Shown in pieces: positions 1-6,392 of a stretch of DNA of 6,739 bases; the stretch's first letter is position 1, and each line of letters starts with the position of its first letter. The notes under the pieces are model-generated. The model was not told the origin of the DNA and did not search any database. It was given only the letters and a program-made list of their open reading frames with translations. This stretch comes from Mycobacterium sp. (GTDB lineage: Bacteria > Actinomycetota > Actinomycetes > Mycobacteriales > Mycobacteriaceae), in assembly GCA_025965815.1 (NCBI GenBank), contig JAOPWF010000684.1, positions 1 to 6,739 of the forward strand, written 5' to 3'. Made by a program: the position numbers and the translations under genes.

Positions 1-218
1 CGGCCACGCCCCGAACCGGCCGAACGGCCGCGCCGGCGCCCGCCCACGCGGCGGCCGGCCTCGACCCAACCTTTGAGGTCGCCGCGCAGCTTTGCGGCAT
101 TCTTGGCAGAAAGGTCGATCTCGTAGCTCACTCCATCGAGCCCAAATTCGACCGTCTCGTCGGCTGCGCCTTCGCCGTCGAAATCATCGACCAACGTAAC
201 GGTCACTTTCTTCGCCAT
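1..218 (-). CDS. lsr2: Lsr2 nucleoid-associated protein, N-terminal part (cut by window edge)
   Basis: Lsr2 is the actinobacterial H-NS-like protein. It binds and bridges AT-rich DNA, compacts the nucleoid and silences horizontally acquired genes. The ATG at 218 opens a frame starting MAKKVTVTLVDDFDG, and 72 codons plus two bases lie in the window. The family is about 112 residues, so roughly the last 40 are missing. What is present is the N-terminal oligomerisation domain (about residues 1-52: beta strands around KKVTVTLVDD, then SYEIDLSAKNAAKLRGDL) and the start of the basic linker (GRRVGGRRRGRS, about 56-67). The C-terminal DNA-binding domain with its RGR AT-hook-like motif is off the edge. 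Weak ribosome-binding candidates are GGGAG at 222-226, only 3 nt from the ATG, and AGAAGGG at 233-239. The gene follows lysS on the same strand after 114 bp, as in M. tuberculosis. Identity is near certain from the N-terminal sequence. Confidence 0.97.
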   Translation of the reverse strand, partial: MAKKVTVTLVDDFDGEGAADETVEFGLDGVSYEIDLSAKNAAKLRGDLKGWVEAGRRVGGRRRGRSAGSGRG

Positions 219-245
219 TAGCTCCCACTAACCCTTCTGCCCCTG

Positions 246-257
246 TGCAGTTCTGCA
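246..257. repeat. 12-bp inverted repeat in the lsr2 leader/promoter
   Basis: TGCAG-TT-CTGCA is a perfect 5-bp inverted repeat with a 2-bp spacer. It overlaps the proposed lsr2 -10 hexamer and transcript start. Its position would suit an operator, but a repeat this short can arise by chance. No known regulator is assigned. Confidence 0.4.
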
Positions 258-283
258 TAGTTTCATTCCCGCGCCCATGACTA
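254..283 (-). promoter_or_regulatory. Candidate SigA-type promoter of lsr2
   Basis: Read on the minus strand, TAGTCA (278-283, 4 of 6 matches to TTGACA) and TATGCA (254-259, near TATAAT) are separated by 18 bp. They would place the transcript start near 247, about 29 nt before the lsr2 ATG. It is the best hexamer pair I found in the lysS-lsr2 gap, and an own promoter suits an abundant nucleoid protein. The hexamers are imperfect and no start site is visible from sequence, so this is a candidate only. Confidence 0.35.
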
Positions 284-332
284 ATGTGCCATAGGAACCG
301 ACCGCATTCAACAACGGCGCTATCCGGGCAGT

Positions 333-1871
333 TCAGTTGCTGTGTCGGCGAACAATCGGGAACAAAACCGTCTCCCTAATTGACAGCCCAGTCAGAGCCA
401 TCAACAACCGATCGATACCCATTCCGGTGCCGGTAGTGGGCGGCATCCCGTACTCCATGGCCGCCAGGAAATCCTCGTCGAGGACCATCGCTTCGTCATC
501 CCCGGCGGCGGCGGCGCGGGCCTGCGCAGCGAACCTTTCCCGCTGGACGACCGGGTCGATCAGTTCGGAATATCCGGTGGCCAGTTCGAAGCCGCGGATA
601 TAGAGATCCCATTTCTCGGTGACACCAGGAATGCTGCGGTGCGCTCGCGTGAGAGGTGCTGTCTCCACCGGGAAGTCCCTGACGAAGGTGGGTGCCCACA
701 ACCCGTTGCCGACGGTGTGCTCCCAGAGTTCCTCGACGAGCTTTCCGTGCCCGTAACCGCGATCGCGGGGGATCTCGATACCGAGCCGCTCAGCGACTTC
801 CAGCAAGTGCTCGACGGAAGTCTGCGGCGTCACTTCTTCGCCGAGCGCCGCCGAAAGCGACGGGTACATTTCTATCGTCGCCCATTCCCCGTCGAGATCA
901 TAGTGAGTGCCATCGGGCAGTGGCACGTCTCGGGTTCCGATCGCTTCGTCGGCGACCTCTTGAATAATCTCGCGGGTCGCGACGGCGGAATCGTCGTAGG
1001 TTCCGTAGGCCTGGTATGTCTCCAGCATCGAGAATTCCGGCGAATGGGTTGAATCGGCGCCCTCGTTTCTGAAGACCCGATTCAGCTCGTACACCTTGTC
1101 GAAGCCGCCCACCACGGCGCGCTTGAGGAACAGTTCCGGCGCGATACGAAGGTAGAGGTCGGAGTCGAGCGCATTGGAGTGCGTAACGAAGGGCCGAGCC
1201 GCGGCGCCGCCTGCGAGCGTCTGAAGTATAGGCGTCTCGACTTCGAGAAAACCCCGCCGTTCCAGCGCCGAGCGCACGGCCCGGACGACGGCGACCCGCT
1301 GACGGGCGATGGCCCTTGCCTCCGGACGAACGATCAGATCGACGTAGCGCTGCCGCACCCGGGATTCTTCGCTCATCTCCTTGTGAGCAACGGGCAGCGG
1401 CCGCAGCGACTTGGAGGCCATTTGCCACGAATCAGCCAGCACGGACAGTTCGCCACGACGTGAGCTGATCACCTGACCGTGCACGTGAACGATGTCGCCG
1501 AGATCGACGTCGGCTTTCCAGGCGTCCAGCGACTCCTGACCCACGCTGTTCAGGCTGATCATCGCCTGCAGTTGGGTGCCGTCCCCGTCCTGGAGTGTGG
1601 CAAAGCACAGTTTTCCGGAGTTCCTGGCGAACACCACCCGGCCGGCGACGCCGACGATGTCGCCGGTCTCGGTATCGGCGGGCAGGTCCGGGTAGGCGCC
1701 CCGGATCTCGGCCAGCGTGTGGGAGCGCGCCACCTCGACCGGGTAGGGCTCGACGCCCTCGGCGAGCAGCCGTTCCCGCTTTCCCTGACGTATCCGGAAC
1801 TGCTCCGGGATGTCACCCGCAGACTCTGGCTCATTGGCTGGCGAATCAGCTGGTGTATCTGCAGGCGTCAC
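333..1871 (-). CDS. lysS: Lysyl-tRNA synthetase, class II
   Basis: This cytoplasmic enzyme attaches lysine to tRNA-Lys using ATP. From the preferred GTG start at 1871 it has 512 residues; M. tuberculosis LysS has about 505. After a Pro/Ala/Asp-rich tail ([12 protein letters not shown]) and PEQFRIR comes the OB-fold anticodon-binding domain (about residues 71-150, with [18 protein letters not shown]). The class II catalytic domain follows: motif 1 around [18 protein letters not shown] (205-222), motif 2 [18 protein letters not shown] (267-284) and motif 3 [15 protein letters not shown] (480-494). No MprF-like membrane part is present, which separates it from mycobacterial LysX. An ATG at 1910 would add 13 residues ([13 protein letters not shown]) but would overlap the divergent gene, and the M. 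tuberculosis protein starts close to the shorter form. No Shine-Dalgarno is seen before the GTG. Lines sampled inside the gene are near 60% G+C, below the PLP enzyme gene. Confidence 0.96.
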   Translation of the reverse strand: MTPADTPADSPANEPESAGDIPEQFRIRQGKRERLLAEGVEPYPVEVARSHTLAEIRGAYPDLPADTETGDIVGVAGRVVFARNSGKLCFATLQDGDGTQLQAMISLNSVGQESLDAWKADVDLGDIVHVHGQVISSRRGELSVLADSWQMASKSLRPLPVAHKEMSEESRVRQRYVDLIVRPEARAIARQRVAVVRAVRSALERRGFLEVETPILQTLAGGAAARPFVTHSNALDSDLYLRIAPELFLKRAVVGGFDKVYELNRVFRNEGADSTHSPEFSMLETYQAYGTYDDSAVATREIIQEVADEAIGTRDVPLPDGTHYDLDGEWATIEMYPSLSAALGEEVTPQTSVEHLLEVAERLGIEIPRDRGYGHGKLVEELWEHTVGNGLWAPTFVRDFPVETAPLTRAHRSIPGVTEKWDLYIRGFELATGYSELIDPVVQRERFAAQARAAAAGDDEAMVLDEDFLAAMEYGMPPTTGTGMGIDRLLMALTGLSIRETVLFPIVRRHSN

Positions 1872-1894
1872 GGGGTGCCAGCTTAAATGAACGC
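1872..1894. promoter_or_regulatory. 23-bp divergent start region between lysS and the PLP enzyme gene
   Basis: The two preferred GTG starts (lysS at 1871, plus-strand gene at 1895) are only 23 bp apart, and neither has a Shine-Dalgarno. The gap holds an AT-rich core, GCTTAAATGA (1881-1890), in otherwise GC-rich DNA. On the minus strand TAAGCT (1880-1885) fits the mycobacterial TANNNT -10 pattern, 8 nt before the lysS GTG. On the plus strand TTAAAT (1883-1888) ends 6 nt before the GTG, the spacing expected if that G is +1, although its second base is off consensus. I infer overlapping, possibly leaderless, divergent promoters. The -35 regions would fall inside the opposite genes. Confidence 0.4.
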
Positions 1895-3199
1895 GTGAGG
1901 ACCACCGCATTCATCAATGGCGCGGCGGTCGCCGCGCTCGCCGACGAACCGGTGGACTGGCGGTTCAAGGGCCTGCCCGCGTCGTGGTCCGGCCGCACCC
2001 CCGCGCAGATCTGCGCGCAGGCGCCGAACCTGTTCGACGACGGCCCGCTGGGTCCGGTGTGCGTGCTGCGCGCGGAGGAGCTGGCGCACAACCTGGCCGC
2101 GATGGCGTCTTGGTGCGCGGATCGCGGCGTCCAGTTGGCGCCGCACGGCAAGACCCACATGGCGCCGCAGTTGTTCGCCCGGCAGCTCGACGCGGGCGCC
2201 TGCGCCATCGCCGCCGCGACCATCAGCCAGGTCCGCACCTACCGCGCCTTCGGCGTGCGCGACGTTGTGCTGGCCAATGAGCTCGTCGACGCGGCGGGAC
2301 TGCGTTGGTTGGCCGCCGAACTGGACGCCGATCCCGACTTCAACCTGGTCTGTTGGGTGGACTCGGTGCCCGGCGTGCGGCTGATGGCGACCGAGCTGGC
2401 GGCCGCCGGGGCACGGCGATCGGTCGACGTCTGCGTCGAGGTAGGGGCTCACGGCGGCCGTACCGGTTGCCGCGGCGCCGAGGCCGTCGACGAGGTGGCG
2501 CGGGCGGCCGCCGCCAGCCCGCAGCTGCGGTTGGTCGGCGTTGCCGGTTACGAGGCCGCGCTGGGACATGACGTGTCCGCCGCCGGGGTAGCGCGGATCA
2601 CCGCCTATCTGGCCGAGATGCGGGCGGCGGTGCTGCGGCTGGCGGCGCTGTTCGAATCGGACACCGTGCTGGTCACCGCCGGTGGCAGCACCCACTTCGA
2701 CGCCGTCGCCGATGTGCTGACCGGCGGCTGGCCCGCGGGGTTGGCGGTGCGGATCATCGTGCGCGGCGGTGCCTACCTCACCCACGACGACGGCCTCTAC
2801 GACCGGACGTCGCCGTTCACCCGGCCCGGCGCCGGGTCGGCCGGGCTACTGCCCGCAATGCAGGTGTGGGCGCAGGTGGCCTCGCGGCCGGAGCCCGGGC
2901 TGGCGCTGGTCACGATGGGCCGACGCGACGTGTCGTTCGACCAGGATCTGCCGGTGCCGCAACGCATCCGGACCCCGCAGGGGTGGTCGACGGAAGGGTT
3001 GGCGGGCAGCGAGGTGACCAAGCTCAACGACCAGCACGCGTTCCTGCGGCTCGGCGACCCGGCGCGCGACCGCGTCGGGGTGGGCACGTGGCTGCAGTTC
3101 GGGATCTCGCACCCGTGCACGGTCTTCGACAAGTGGCAGTTGATTCCGGTGCTCAACGCCGACGACCGGGTGGTCGACTTGATCCGGACGTACTTTTAG
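1895..3199 (+). CDS. PLP-dependent amino acid deaminase (D-serine dehydratase / D-threonine aldolase-like)
   Basis: This predicted cytoplasmic, 434-residue enzyme belongs to the fold-type III (alanine racemase-like) PLP family that deaminates or cleaves beta-hydroxy D-amino acids. An N-terminal TIM-barrel domain carries [10 protein letters not shown] (82-91), where Lys86 is the expected Schiff-base lysine. It is followed by ANEL (127-130), [11 protein letters not shown] (181-191) and AGGSTHFD (262-269). The C-terminal beta domain ends with [12 protein letters not shown] (403-414). His406-x-Cys408 matches the metal-ligand pair of D-serine dehydratases (His347/Cys349 in the chicken enzyme). D-threonine aldolase has His/Asp there, so dehydration looks likelier than aldol cleavage. 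The substrate is not proven. The GTG at 1895 was chosen because earlier in-frame sequence lies inside lysS; GTG at 1952 is a less likely alternative. It is the only plus-strand gene here, and I know no counterpart at this position in M. tuberculosis. Confidence 0.9.
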   Translation: MRTTAFINGAAVAALADEPVDWRFKGLPASWSGRTPAQICAQAPNLFDDGPLGPVCVLRAEELAHNLAAMASWCADRGVQLAPHGKTHMAPQLFARQLDAGACAIAAATISQVRTYRAFGVRDVVLANELVDAAGLRWLAAELDADPDFNLVCWVDSVPGVRLMATELAAAGARRSVDVCVEVGAHGGRTGCRGAEAVDEVARAAAASPQLRLVGVAGYEAALGHDVSAAGVARITAYLAEMRAAVLRLAALFESDTVLVTAGGSTHFDAVADVLTGGWPAGLAVRIIVRGGAYLTHDDGLYDRTSPFTRPGAGSAGLLPAMQVWAQVASRPEPGLALVTMGRRDVSFDQDLPVPQRIRTPQGWSTEGLAGSEVTKLNDQHAFLRLGDPARDRVGVGTWLQFGISHPCTVFDKWQLIPVLNADDRVVDLIRTYF

Positions 3200-3208
3200 C
3201 CTTTTAGC
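3193..3208. repeat. Tandem octamer carrying both convergent stop codons
   Basis: CTTTTAGC occurs twice in direct tandem (3193-3200 and 3201-3208). The first copy contains the TAG stop (3197-3199) of the plus-strand deaminase. The second contains, on the minus strand, the TAA stop of coaX (3204-3206). Only 4 bp separate the stops, and there is no room for an intrinsic terminator between the genes. Confidence 0.9.
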
Positions 3209-4019
3209 GCGCCGGCTTCAGCCTGCCGCGTTGGCTGTCGCGGTTGCGTTCGAAAACCAGCCGCAGACCGTCCAGGGTGAGGTGGCGGTCGTAGTGCTGG
3301 ACAGTGCGCAGGTCGGGGAGCACCAGCGGCGCGGTGTGCCCGGTGGCGACCACGGCGACGTCGTTGCCGGAGAAGCCGTCCACGTCGTCGCGGATGCGGC
3401 GCACCAGGCCGTCAACGAGTGCGGCGAATCCGAAGACGGCACCGGCCTGCATGCATTCGACGGTGTTCTTTCCGATCACCGAGCGCGGCCGGGTCAGTTC
3501 GACGCGTCGCAGCGCCGCCGAGCGTGCCGCGGCGGCGTCGGACGACACCTGCACGCCGGGCGCTATCGCCCCGCCGAGGAATTCACCCTTGGCCGACACC
3601 ACGTCCACGCAGATCGACGAGCCGAAGTCGACCACGATCGCCGCCGAGCGGTACCTGTCGTAGGCGGCCAGGCAGTTCACGATGCGGTCGGCACCGACTT
3701 CCTTCGGGTTGTCGACCAACAGCGGAATACCGGTGCGAACGCCGGGCTCGATGAGCACGTGCGGAACCGACGGCCAGTACTGCTCGAGCATCAACCGCAC
3801 CTCGTGCAGCACCGACGGGACGGTGGACAGGCCGGCCGCTCCGGTGAGCCGTTCGGAGTCGTCGCCGATGAGTCCATCGATGGTCAGCGCCAGTTCGTCG
3901 GCGGTGACCTCGGATTCGGTGCGGATCCGCCAGTGCTGCACCACCTTCGCGTTGTCACCCGCGCCGGACAGCAGTCCGACGACGGTGTGGGTGTTGCGGA
4001 CGTCGATGGCGAGCAGCAC
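3204..4019 (-). CDS. coaX: Type III pantothenate kinase
   Basis: CoaX phosphorylates pantothenate with ATP, the first committed step of coenzyme A synthesis. Type III kinases belong to the ASKHA fold, need a monovalent cation and are not feedback-inhibited by CoA. The 271-residue product matches the family length (about 272 in M. tuberculosis). Visible motifs are the N-terminal phosphate loop [12 protein letters not shown] (residues 4-15, with the actinobacterial DVRNT form of DxGNT), [21 protein letters not shown] around residues 92-112, [11 protein letters not shown] (131-141) and [10 protein letters not shown] late ATGHTAPL precedes the C-terminal helix. It starts with GTG only 2 nt after the panD stop, so it is probably translated by coupling with panD. 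Its 3' end is convergent with the deaminase gene. Near-complete similarity to mycobacterial CoaX makes the call secure. Confidence 0.96.
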   Translation of the reverse strand: MLLAIDVRNTHTVVGLLSGAGDNAKVVQHWRIRTESEVTADELALTIDGLIGDDSERLTGAAGLSTVPSVLHEVRLMLEQYWPSVPHVLIEPGVRTGIPLLVDNPKEVGADRIVNCLAAYDRYRSAAIVVDFGSSICVDVVSAKGEFLGGAIAPGVQVSSDAAAARSAALRRVELTRPRSVIGKNTVECMQAGAVFGFAALVDGLVRRIRDDVDGFSGNDVAVVATGHTAPLVLPDLRTVQHYDRHLTLDGLRLVFERNRDSQRGRLKPAR

Positions 4020-4021
4020 CG

Positions 4022-4444
4022 CTACCCCGCACCGACGGGCGACAGCAGACCCGATCCCGGTGGCGCATAGCCGGGTTCGCCGGAATGCTCGCCGAGTTCG
4101 ATCTGCTTGTTGTCCGCGTCGACGAAGACGACCCGCGACCGGTACGCCCGCGCCTCGGCGTCCTCCATCGTCCCGTAGGCGATGAGGATCACCAGGTCAC
4201 CGGGATGCACGAGATGCGCGGCGGCGCCGTTGATCCCGATCACGCCGCTGCCCCGCTCGCCGGTGATGGCATAGGTGACCAGCCGGGCGCCGTTGTCGAC
4301 GTCGACGATGGTGACCTGCTCACCCTCCAGCAGGTCGGCGGCGTCCATCAGGTCTGCGTCGATGGTCACCGAGCCCACGTAGTGCAGATCGGCCTTGGTC
4401 ACCGTGGCCCGGTGGATCTTCGACTTCAGCATGGTCCGAAACAT
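4022..4444 (-). CDS. panD: Aspartate 1-decarboxylase proenzyme
   Basis: PanD decarboxylates L-aspartate to beta-alanine, the amine half of pantothenate. It is made as a proenzyme that cleaves itself between Gly24 and Ser25 to form an N-terminal pyruvoyl cofactor. The site is seen as [10 protein letters not shown]. Expected catalytic and structural residues are present: Lys9, His11, Tyr22, Arg54, Thr57, Tyr58, and Asn72-Gly73 in [11 protein letters not shown]. The length of 140 residues is normal for mycobacteria (139 in M. tuberculosis) and longer than the E. coli enzyme (about 126). The extra C-terminal tail (from about 112) differs strongly from my recollection of the M. tuberculosis tail. 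Its ATG shares one base with the panC TGA (TGATG), and a strong GGAGG lies 5 nt upstream within panC. Confidence 0.97.
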   Translation of the reverse strand: MFRTMLKSKIHRATVTKADLHYVGSVTIDADLMDAADLLEGEQVTIVDVDNGARLVTYAITGERGSGVIGINGAAAHLVHPGDLVILIAYGTMEDAEARAYRSRVVFVDADNKQIELGEHSGEPGYAPPGSGLLSPVGAG

Positions 4445-5379
4445 CAGTTCCTCCAGGGCAGTTCGTGATGATCGTCCGGCCCGACATGTGCTTTTCCGTC
4501 GGTACCGGCGAGGTCGATGGCGATGTTGTCCAGCAGTCTTGTGTTCCCGAGGCGGCCGGCGACCAGCAGGCGTGCGGGGCCGTCCGTCGGATCGGGTTCC
4601 AGCCCGGGACCGCGAACCTGCAGGTAGTCCACGTCGATTGCGGGGACCTCGTCCAGCACGGCGCGGGCGGCGTCCAGCGCCGCGGCGGTCCCGCCCGACG
4701 CGCCGTACATCCCCGCCAGCAGGGCGGCCGACAGTGCGCCGGCCTGCTCGCGCTCGACCTCGTTGAGGTACCGGTTGCGTGACGACAGCGCCAGCCCGTC
4801 GTACTCCCGCACGATCGGCACACTCGCGATCTGGACGTCGACGTTGAGGTCGGTGACCATCTGGCGCACCAGCACCAGCTGTTGGTAGTCCTTCTCGCCG
4901 AAGAATGCCCGGTCCGGGCGCACGATCTGCAGAAGTTTCATGACGACCGTCAGCATGCCGGCGAAATGTGTTGGCCGGGAGGCACCTTCGAGCTCGGAAG
5001 CCAACGGTCCGGGATGCACCGAGGTGCGTGGCCCGTCGGGATACATCTCGGCCGCGGTCGGGGTGAAGGCCACCTCGACGCCCTCGGCGCGCAGCAGTGC
5101 GAGGTCGTCGTCGAGGGTGCTCGGATAAGAGTCAAGGTCCTCGCCGGCGCCGAACTGCAGCGGGTTGACGAAGATGGACACCACCACCACGGCGCCCGGC
5201 ACCCGCCGGGCGGCCCTGATCAGCGTCAGGTGGCCCTCGTGCAGCGCACCCATGGTCGGCACCAGCATGACGCGCCGCCCGGTGTGGCGCAGCGCGCGGG
5301 TGACGGCGGAGACATCGCGCGCGGTGCTGTAGACGTTCAGCCGGCGGGCTTCGAACTGCGGCGGCTTTCTTGCCGTCAT
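4444..5379 (-). CDS. panC: Pantothenate synthetase (pantoate--beta-alanine ligase)
   Basis: PanC condenses pantoate and beta-alanine to pantothenate with ATP through a pantoyl-adenylate intermediate, in the cytoplasm. The 311-residue product has the class I synthetase-like nucleotidyltransferase fold. [12 protein letters not shown] (39-50) carries the HIGH-like His47 and His50, followed by [19 protein letters not shown] (68-86), the pantoate-site segment. Then come [10 protein letters not shown] (137-146), [10 protein letters not shown] (159-168) and the KMSKS-like LSSRNRYL (198-205). A small C-terminal domain ends in WRN, as in M. tuberculosis PanC (309 residues). The ATG overlaps the upstream DUF2520 stop by 4 bp (ATGA), and AGGGGGG (5386-5392) lies 6 nt before it as a usable ribosome site. 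The next gene, panD, supplies its beta-alanine. Confidence 0.97.
   Translation of the reverse strand: MTARKPPQFEARRLNVYSTARDVSAVTRALRHTGRRVMLVPTMGALHEGHLTLIRAARRVPGAVVVVSIFVNPLQFGAGEDLDSYPSTLDDDLALLRAEGVEVAFTPTAAEMYPDGPRTSVHPGPLASELEGASRPTHFAGMLTVVMKLLQIVRPDRAFFGEKDYQQLVLVRQMVTDLNVDVQIASVPIVREYDGLALSSRNRYLNEVEREQAGALSAALLAGMYGASGGTAAALDAARAVLDEVPAIDVDYLQVRGPGLEPDPTDGPARLLVAGRLGNTRLLDNIAIDLAGTDGKAHVGPDDHHELPWRN
4450..4454 (-). promoter_or_regulatory. Ribosome binding site of panD
   Basis: GGAGG on the minus strand ends 5 nt before the panD ATG and lies inside the last codons of panC. It fixes the panD start and would let panD initiate independently as well as by termination-reinitiation at TGATG. 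Confidence 0.85.
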
Positions 5380-6311
5380 GGCTGGCCCCCCTGGTTCGCT
5401 CGGCCGGCGAGCACGGCGAACACGTCCTCGGGTGCGTGGGCCCGTTCGGCGGTGCGTAGCGAGTTCGTCCGGTACGCCTCCGCCAGTTGGGGATCCAACT
5501 CCGCCAGGGCCCGCAGGTGGCCCGCCACCGCGGCGGCGTCACCCCGGGCCACCGGGCCGGTGAGCGCGGCCTGGCCGCGTTGCAGCGCGTTGTCCACCGC
5601 GGCCCTGGCGAGCGGCGCGATGACCCGCTCGGCGATGCCGCCGGGCTCGTCGCCGACCAGCTCCTGACCCAGCAGTCCCTCCCCCCGCAGTGCACCCCGC
5701 AGTGCCCCGACGGCGTCCACCAGCACGGTGACGACGTGGTTGCTGGCATGGGCCAGTGCGGCGTGGTACAGCGGGCGGGATTCCTCCGCGACCCGGAACG
5801 GTTCACCGCCGATCTCGAGCACCAGTGCCTGCGCGATCGCGTAGCCGACCTCGTCGGCGGCGGTGATCCCGAAGCAGGTGTCGGGCAGTCGGGAGATGTC
5901 CTCGTCGGCGCCGGTGAAGGTCATCGGGGGGTGGATGGCGACCGGGATGCAGCCCTGCTCGGCCAGCGGGGCAAGCACGGCGACGCCGTTGGCCCCGGAG
6001 GTGTGGGCCACGATGGTGCCCGGCCGGACCGCACCGGTGGCCGCCAGCCCGGACACCAGGCCCGGCAGTTCGGCGTCCGGGACGGCCAGCAGCAACAGTT
6101 CCGCGCGGCCCGCGACCTCCTGGACCGGCAGGATCGTGCTGTCGGGTAGGCGGCGCTGCGCCCGCAGCCGGGATGCGTCGGAGATGGCGCTGCAGGCCAC
6201 CACCACATGGTCGGCGCGTTCGAGCGCCACACCGAGCGCGGTGCCGACCCGGCCGGCGGAGATGATTCCGACCGTGAGCCGGGCCGGACGGAATCCGTTG
6301 GGGGTCCCCAC
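5376..6311 (-). CDS. Rossmann-like / DUF2520 domain protein (predicted NAD(P)-dependent oxidoreductase)
   Basis: From the preferred GTG this is a 311-residue predicted cytoplasmic oxidoreductase, matching Rv3603c of M. tuberculosis (about 303). The N-terminal Rossmann domain has [13 protein letters not shown] (14-26), a dinucleotide-binding glycine motif, then [11 protein letters not shown] and [10 protein letters not shown]. The C-terminal DUF2520 part shows [10 protein letters not shown] (125-134) and [12 protein letters not shown] (182-193), resembling the helical domain of the 6-phosphogluconate dehydrogenase superfamily. Its function is not established. It overlaps panC by 4 bp, and ketopantoate reductase is the one pantothenate step with no obvious gene beside panC/panD, so that role is an inference. 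The GTG at 6311 was chosen because GAGG (6320-6323) lies 8 nt upstream, the length fits, and an upstream hairpin would otherwise be coding. A GTG at 6383 would give 335 residues with a low-complexity, atypical leader. Confidence 0.88.
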   Translation of the reverse strand: MGTPNGFRPARLTVGIISAGRVGTALGVALERADHVVVACSAISDASRLRAQRRLPDSTILPVQEVAGRAELLLLAVPDAELPGLVSGLAATGAVRPGTIVAHTSGANGVAVLAPLAEQGCIPVAIHPPMTFTGADEDISRLPDTCFGITAADEVGYAIAQALVLEIGGEPFRVAEESRPLYHAALAHASNHVVTVLVDAVGALRGALRGEGLLGQELVGDEPGGIAERVIAPLARAAVDNALQRGQAALTGPVARGDAAAVAGHLRALAELDPQLAEAYRTNSLRTAERAHAPEDVFAVLAGRANQGGQP

Positions 6312-6319
6312 GTAGACGA

Positions 6320-6323
6320 CCTC
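6320..6323 (-). promoter_or_regulatory. Ribosome binding site supporting the GTG 6311 start
   Basis: GAGG on the minus strand ends 8 nt before GTG 6311. The alternative GTG at 6383 has only a poor AGG nearby. This supports the shorter form of the DUF2520 protein and an 81-bp untranslated leader. Confidence 0.55.
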
Positions 6324-6325
6324 GC

Positions 6326-6333
6326 TGACGTCA
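6326..6333. repeat. TGACGTCA palindrome in the DUF2520 leader
   Basis: This perfect 8-bp palindrome lies 15 nt upstream of the preferred GTG start at 6311. It could be part of an operator or arise by chance. I cannot link it to a known mycobacterial regulator. Confidence 0.4.
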
Positions 6334-6336
6334 TGC

Positions 6337-6348
6337 GTTCGTTCGTTC
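6337..6348 (-). repeat. Three tandem GAAC tetramers
   Basis: On the minus strand GAAC is repeated three times without interruption, immediately downstream (in transcript direction) of the hairpin at 6348-6371. It gives an unstructured, A-rich stretch in the leader rather than a U tract. Confidence 0.7.
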
Positions 6349-6371
6349 CGGTCCCGCGGTGCGGGTACCGG
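6348..6371 (-). other. Strong GC-rich hairpin between two genes
   Basis: CCGGT-CCCGC pairs with GCGGG-(T)-ACCGG around a GGT loop: ten base pairs, one bulged base, 3-nt loop. In the minus-strand transcript it begins 21 nt after the stop codon of the Ala/Pro/Arg-rich gene and lies about 36 nt before the DUF2520 start. No U tract follows, so it is not a classic intrinsic terminator. It could act as a weak terminator, attenuator, or processing/stability element that separates expression of the two genes. It also argues that this stretch is not coding. Confidence 0.6.
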
Positions 6372-6392
6372 ACGGTCGGACACGAGCCTAAC

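Noticed and set aside
219..332. Intrinsic terminator after lysS
   Set aside because: I found no GC-rich hairpin followed by a U tract in the 114-bp gap. Read-through from lysS into lsr2 remains possible.
1595..1894. Plus-strand frame extending the deaminase upstream to 1595 (534 residues)
   Set aside because: The extension runs antisense through lysS and is Arg/Ser/Pro-rich nonsense. The family-like sequence begins only after 1895.
1872..1910. Upstream ATG at 1910 as the lysS start (adds [13 protein letters not shown])
   Set aside because: It would overlap the divergent deaminase coding region and has no ribosome site. The M. tuberculosis LysS N-terminus fits the GTG at 1871 better. It is not fully excluded.
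1883..2785. 300-residue minus-strand frame opposite the deaminase gene
   Set aside because: It is Gly/Arg/His-rich shadow translation typical of the antisense of high-GC genes. It has no motif, and the plus-strand frame is clearly coding.
3200..3203. Bidirectional terminator between the convergent genes
   Set aside because: Only 4 bp are available, and the AT-rich octamers are direct repeats rather than inverted ones, so no hairpin forms there.
3231..4070. 279-residue plus-strand frame opposite coaX
   Set aside because: Antisense shadow. coaX on the minus strand accounts for the region fully.
4882..6149. Long plus-strand frames opposite panC and the DUF2520 gene
   Set aside because: They have low-complexity, Gly/Arg/Gln/His-biased translations with no recognisable domains. 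They overlap confidently assigned genes.
6312..6383. GTG at 6383 as the DUF2520 start (335 residues)
   Set aside because: The added 24 codons have atypical codon choice and include a strong hairpin and GAAC repeats. The ribosome site is poor, and the product would exceed the M. tuberculosis relative by about 30 residues.
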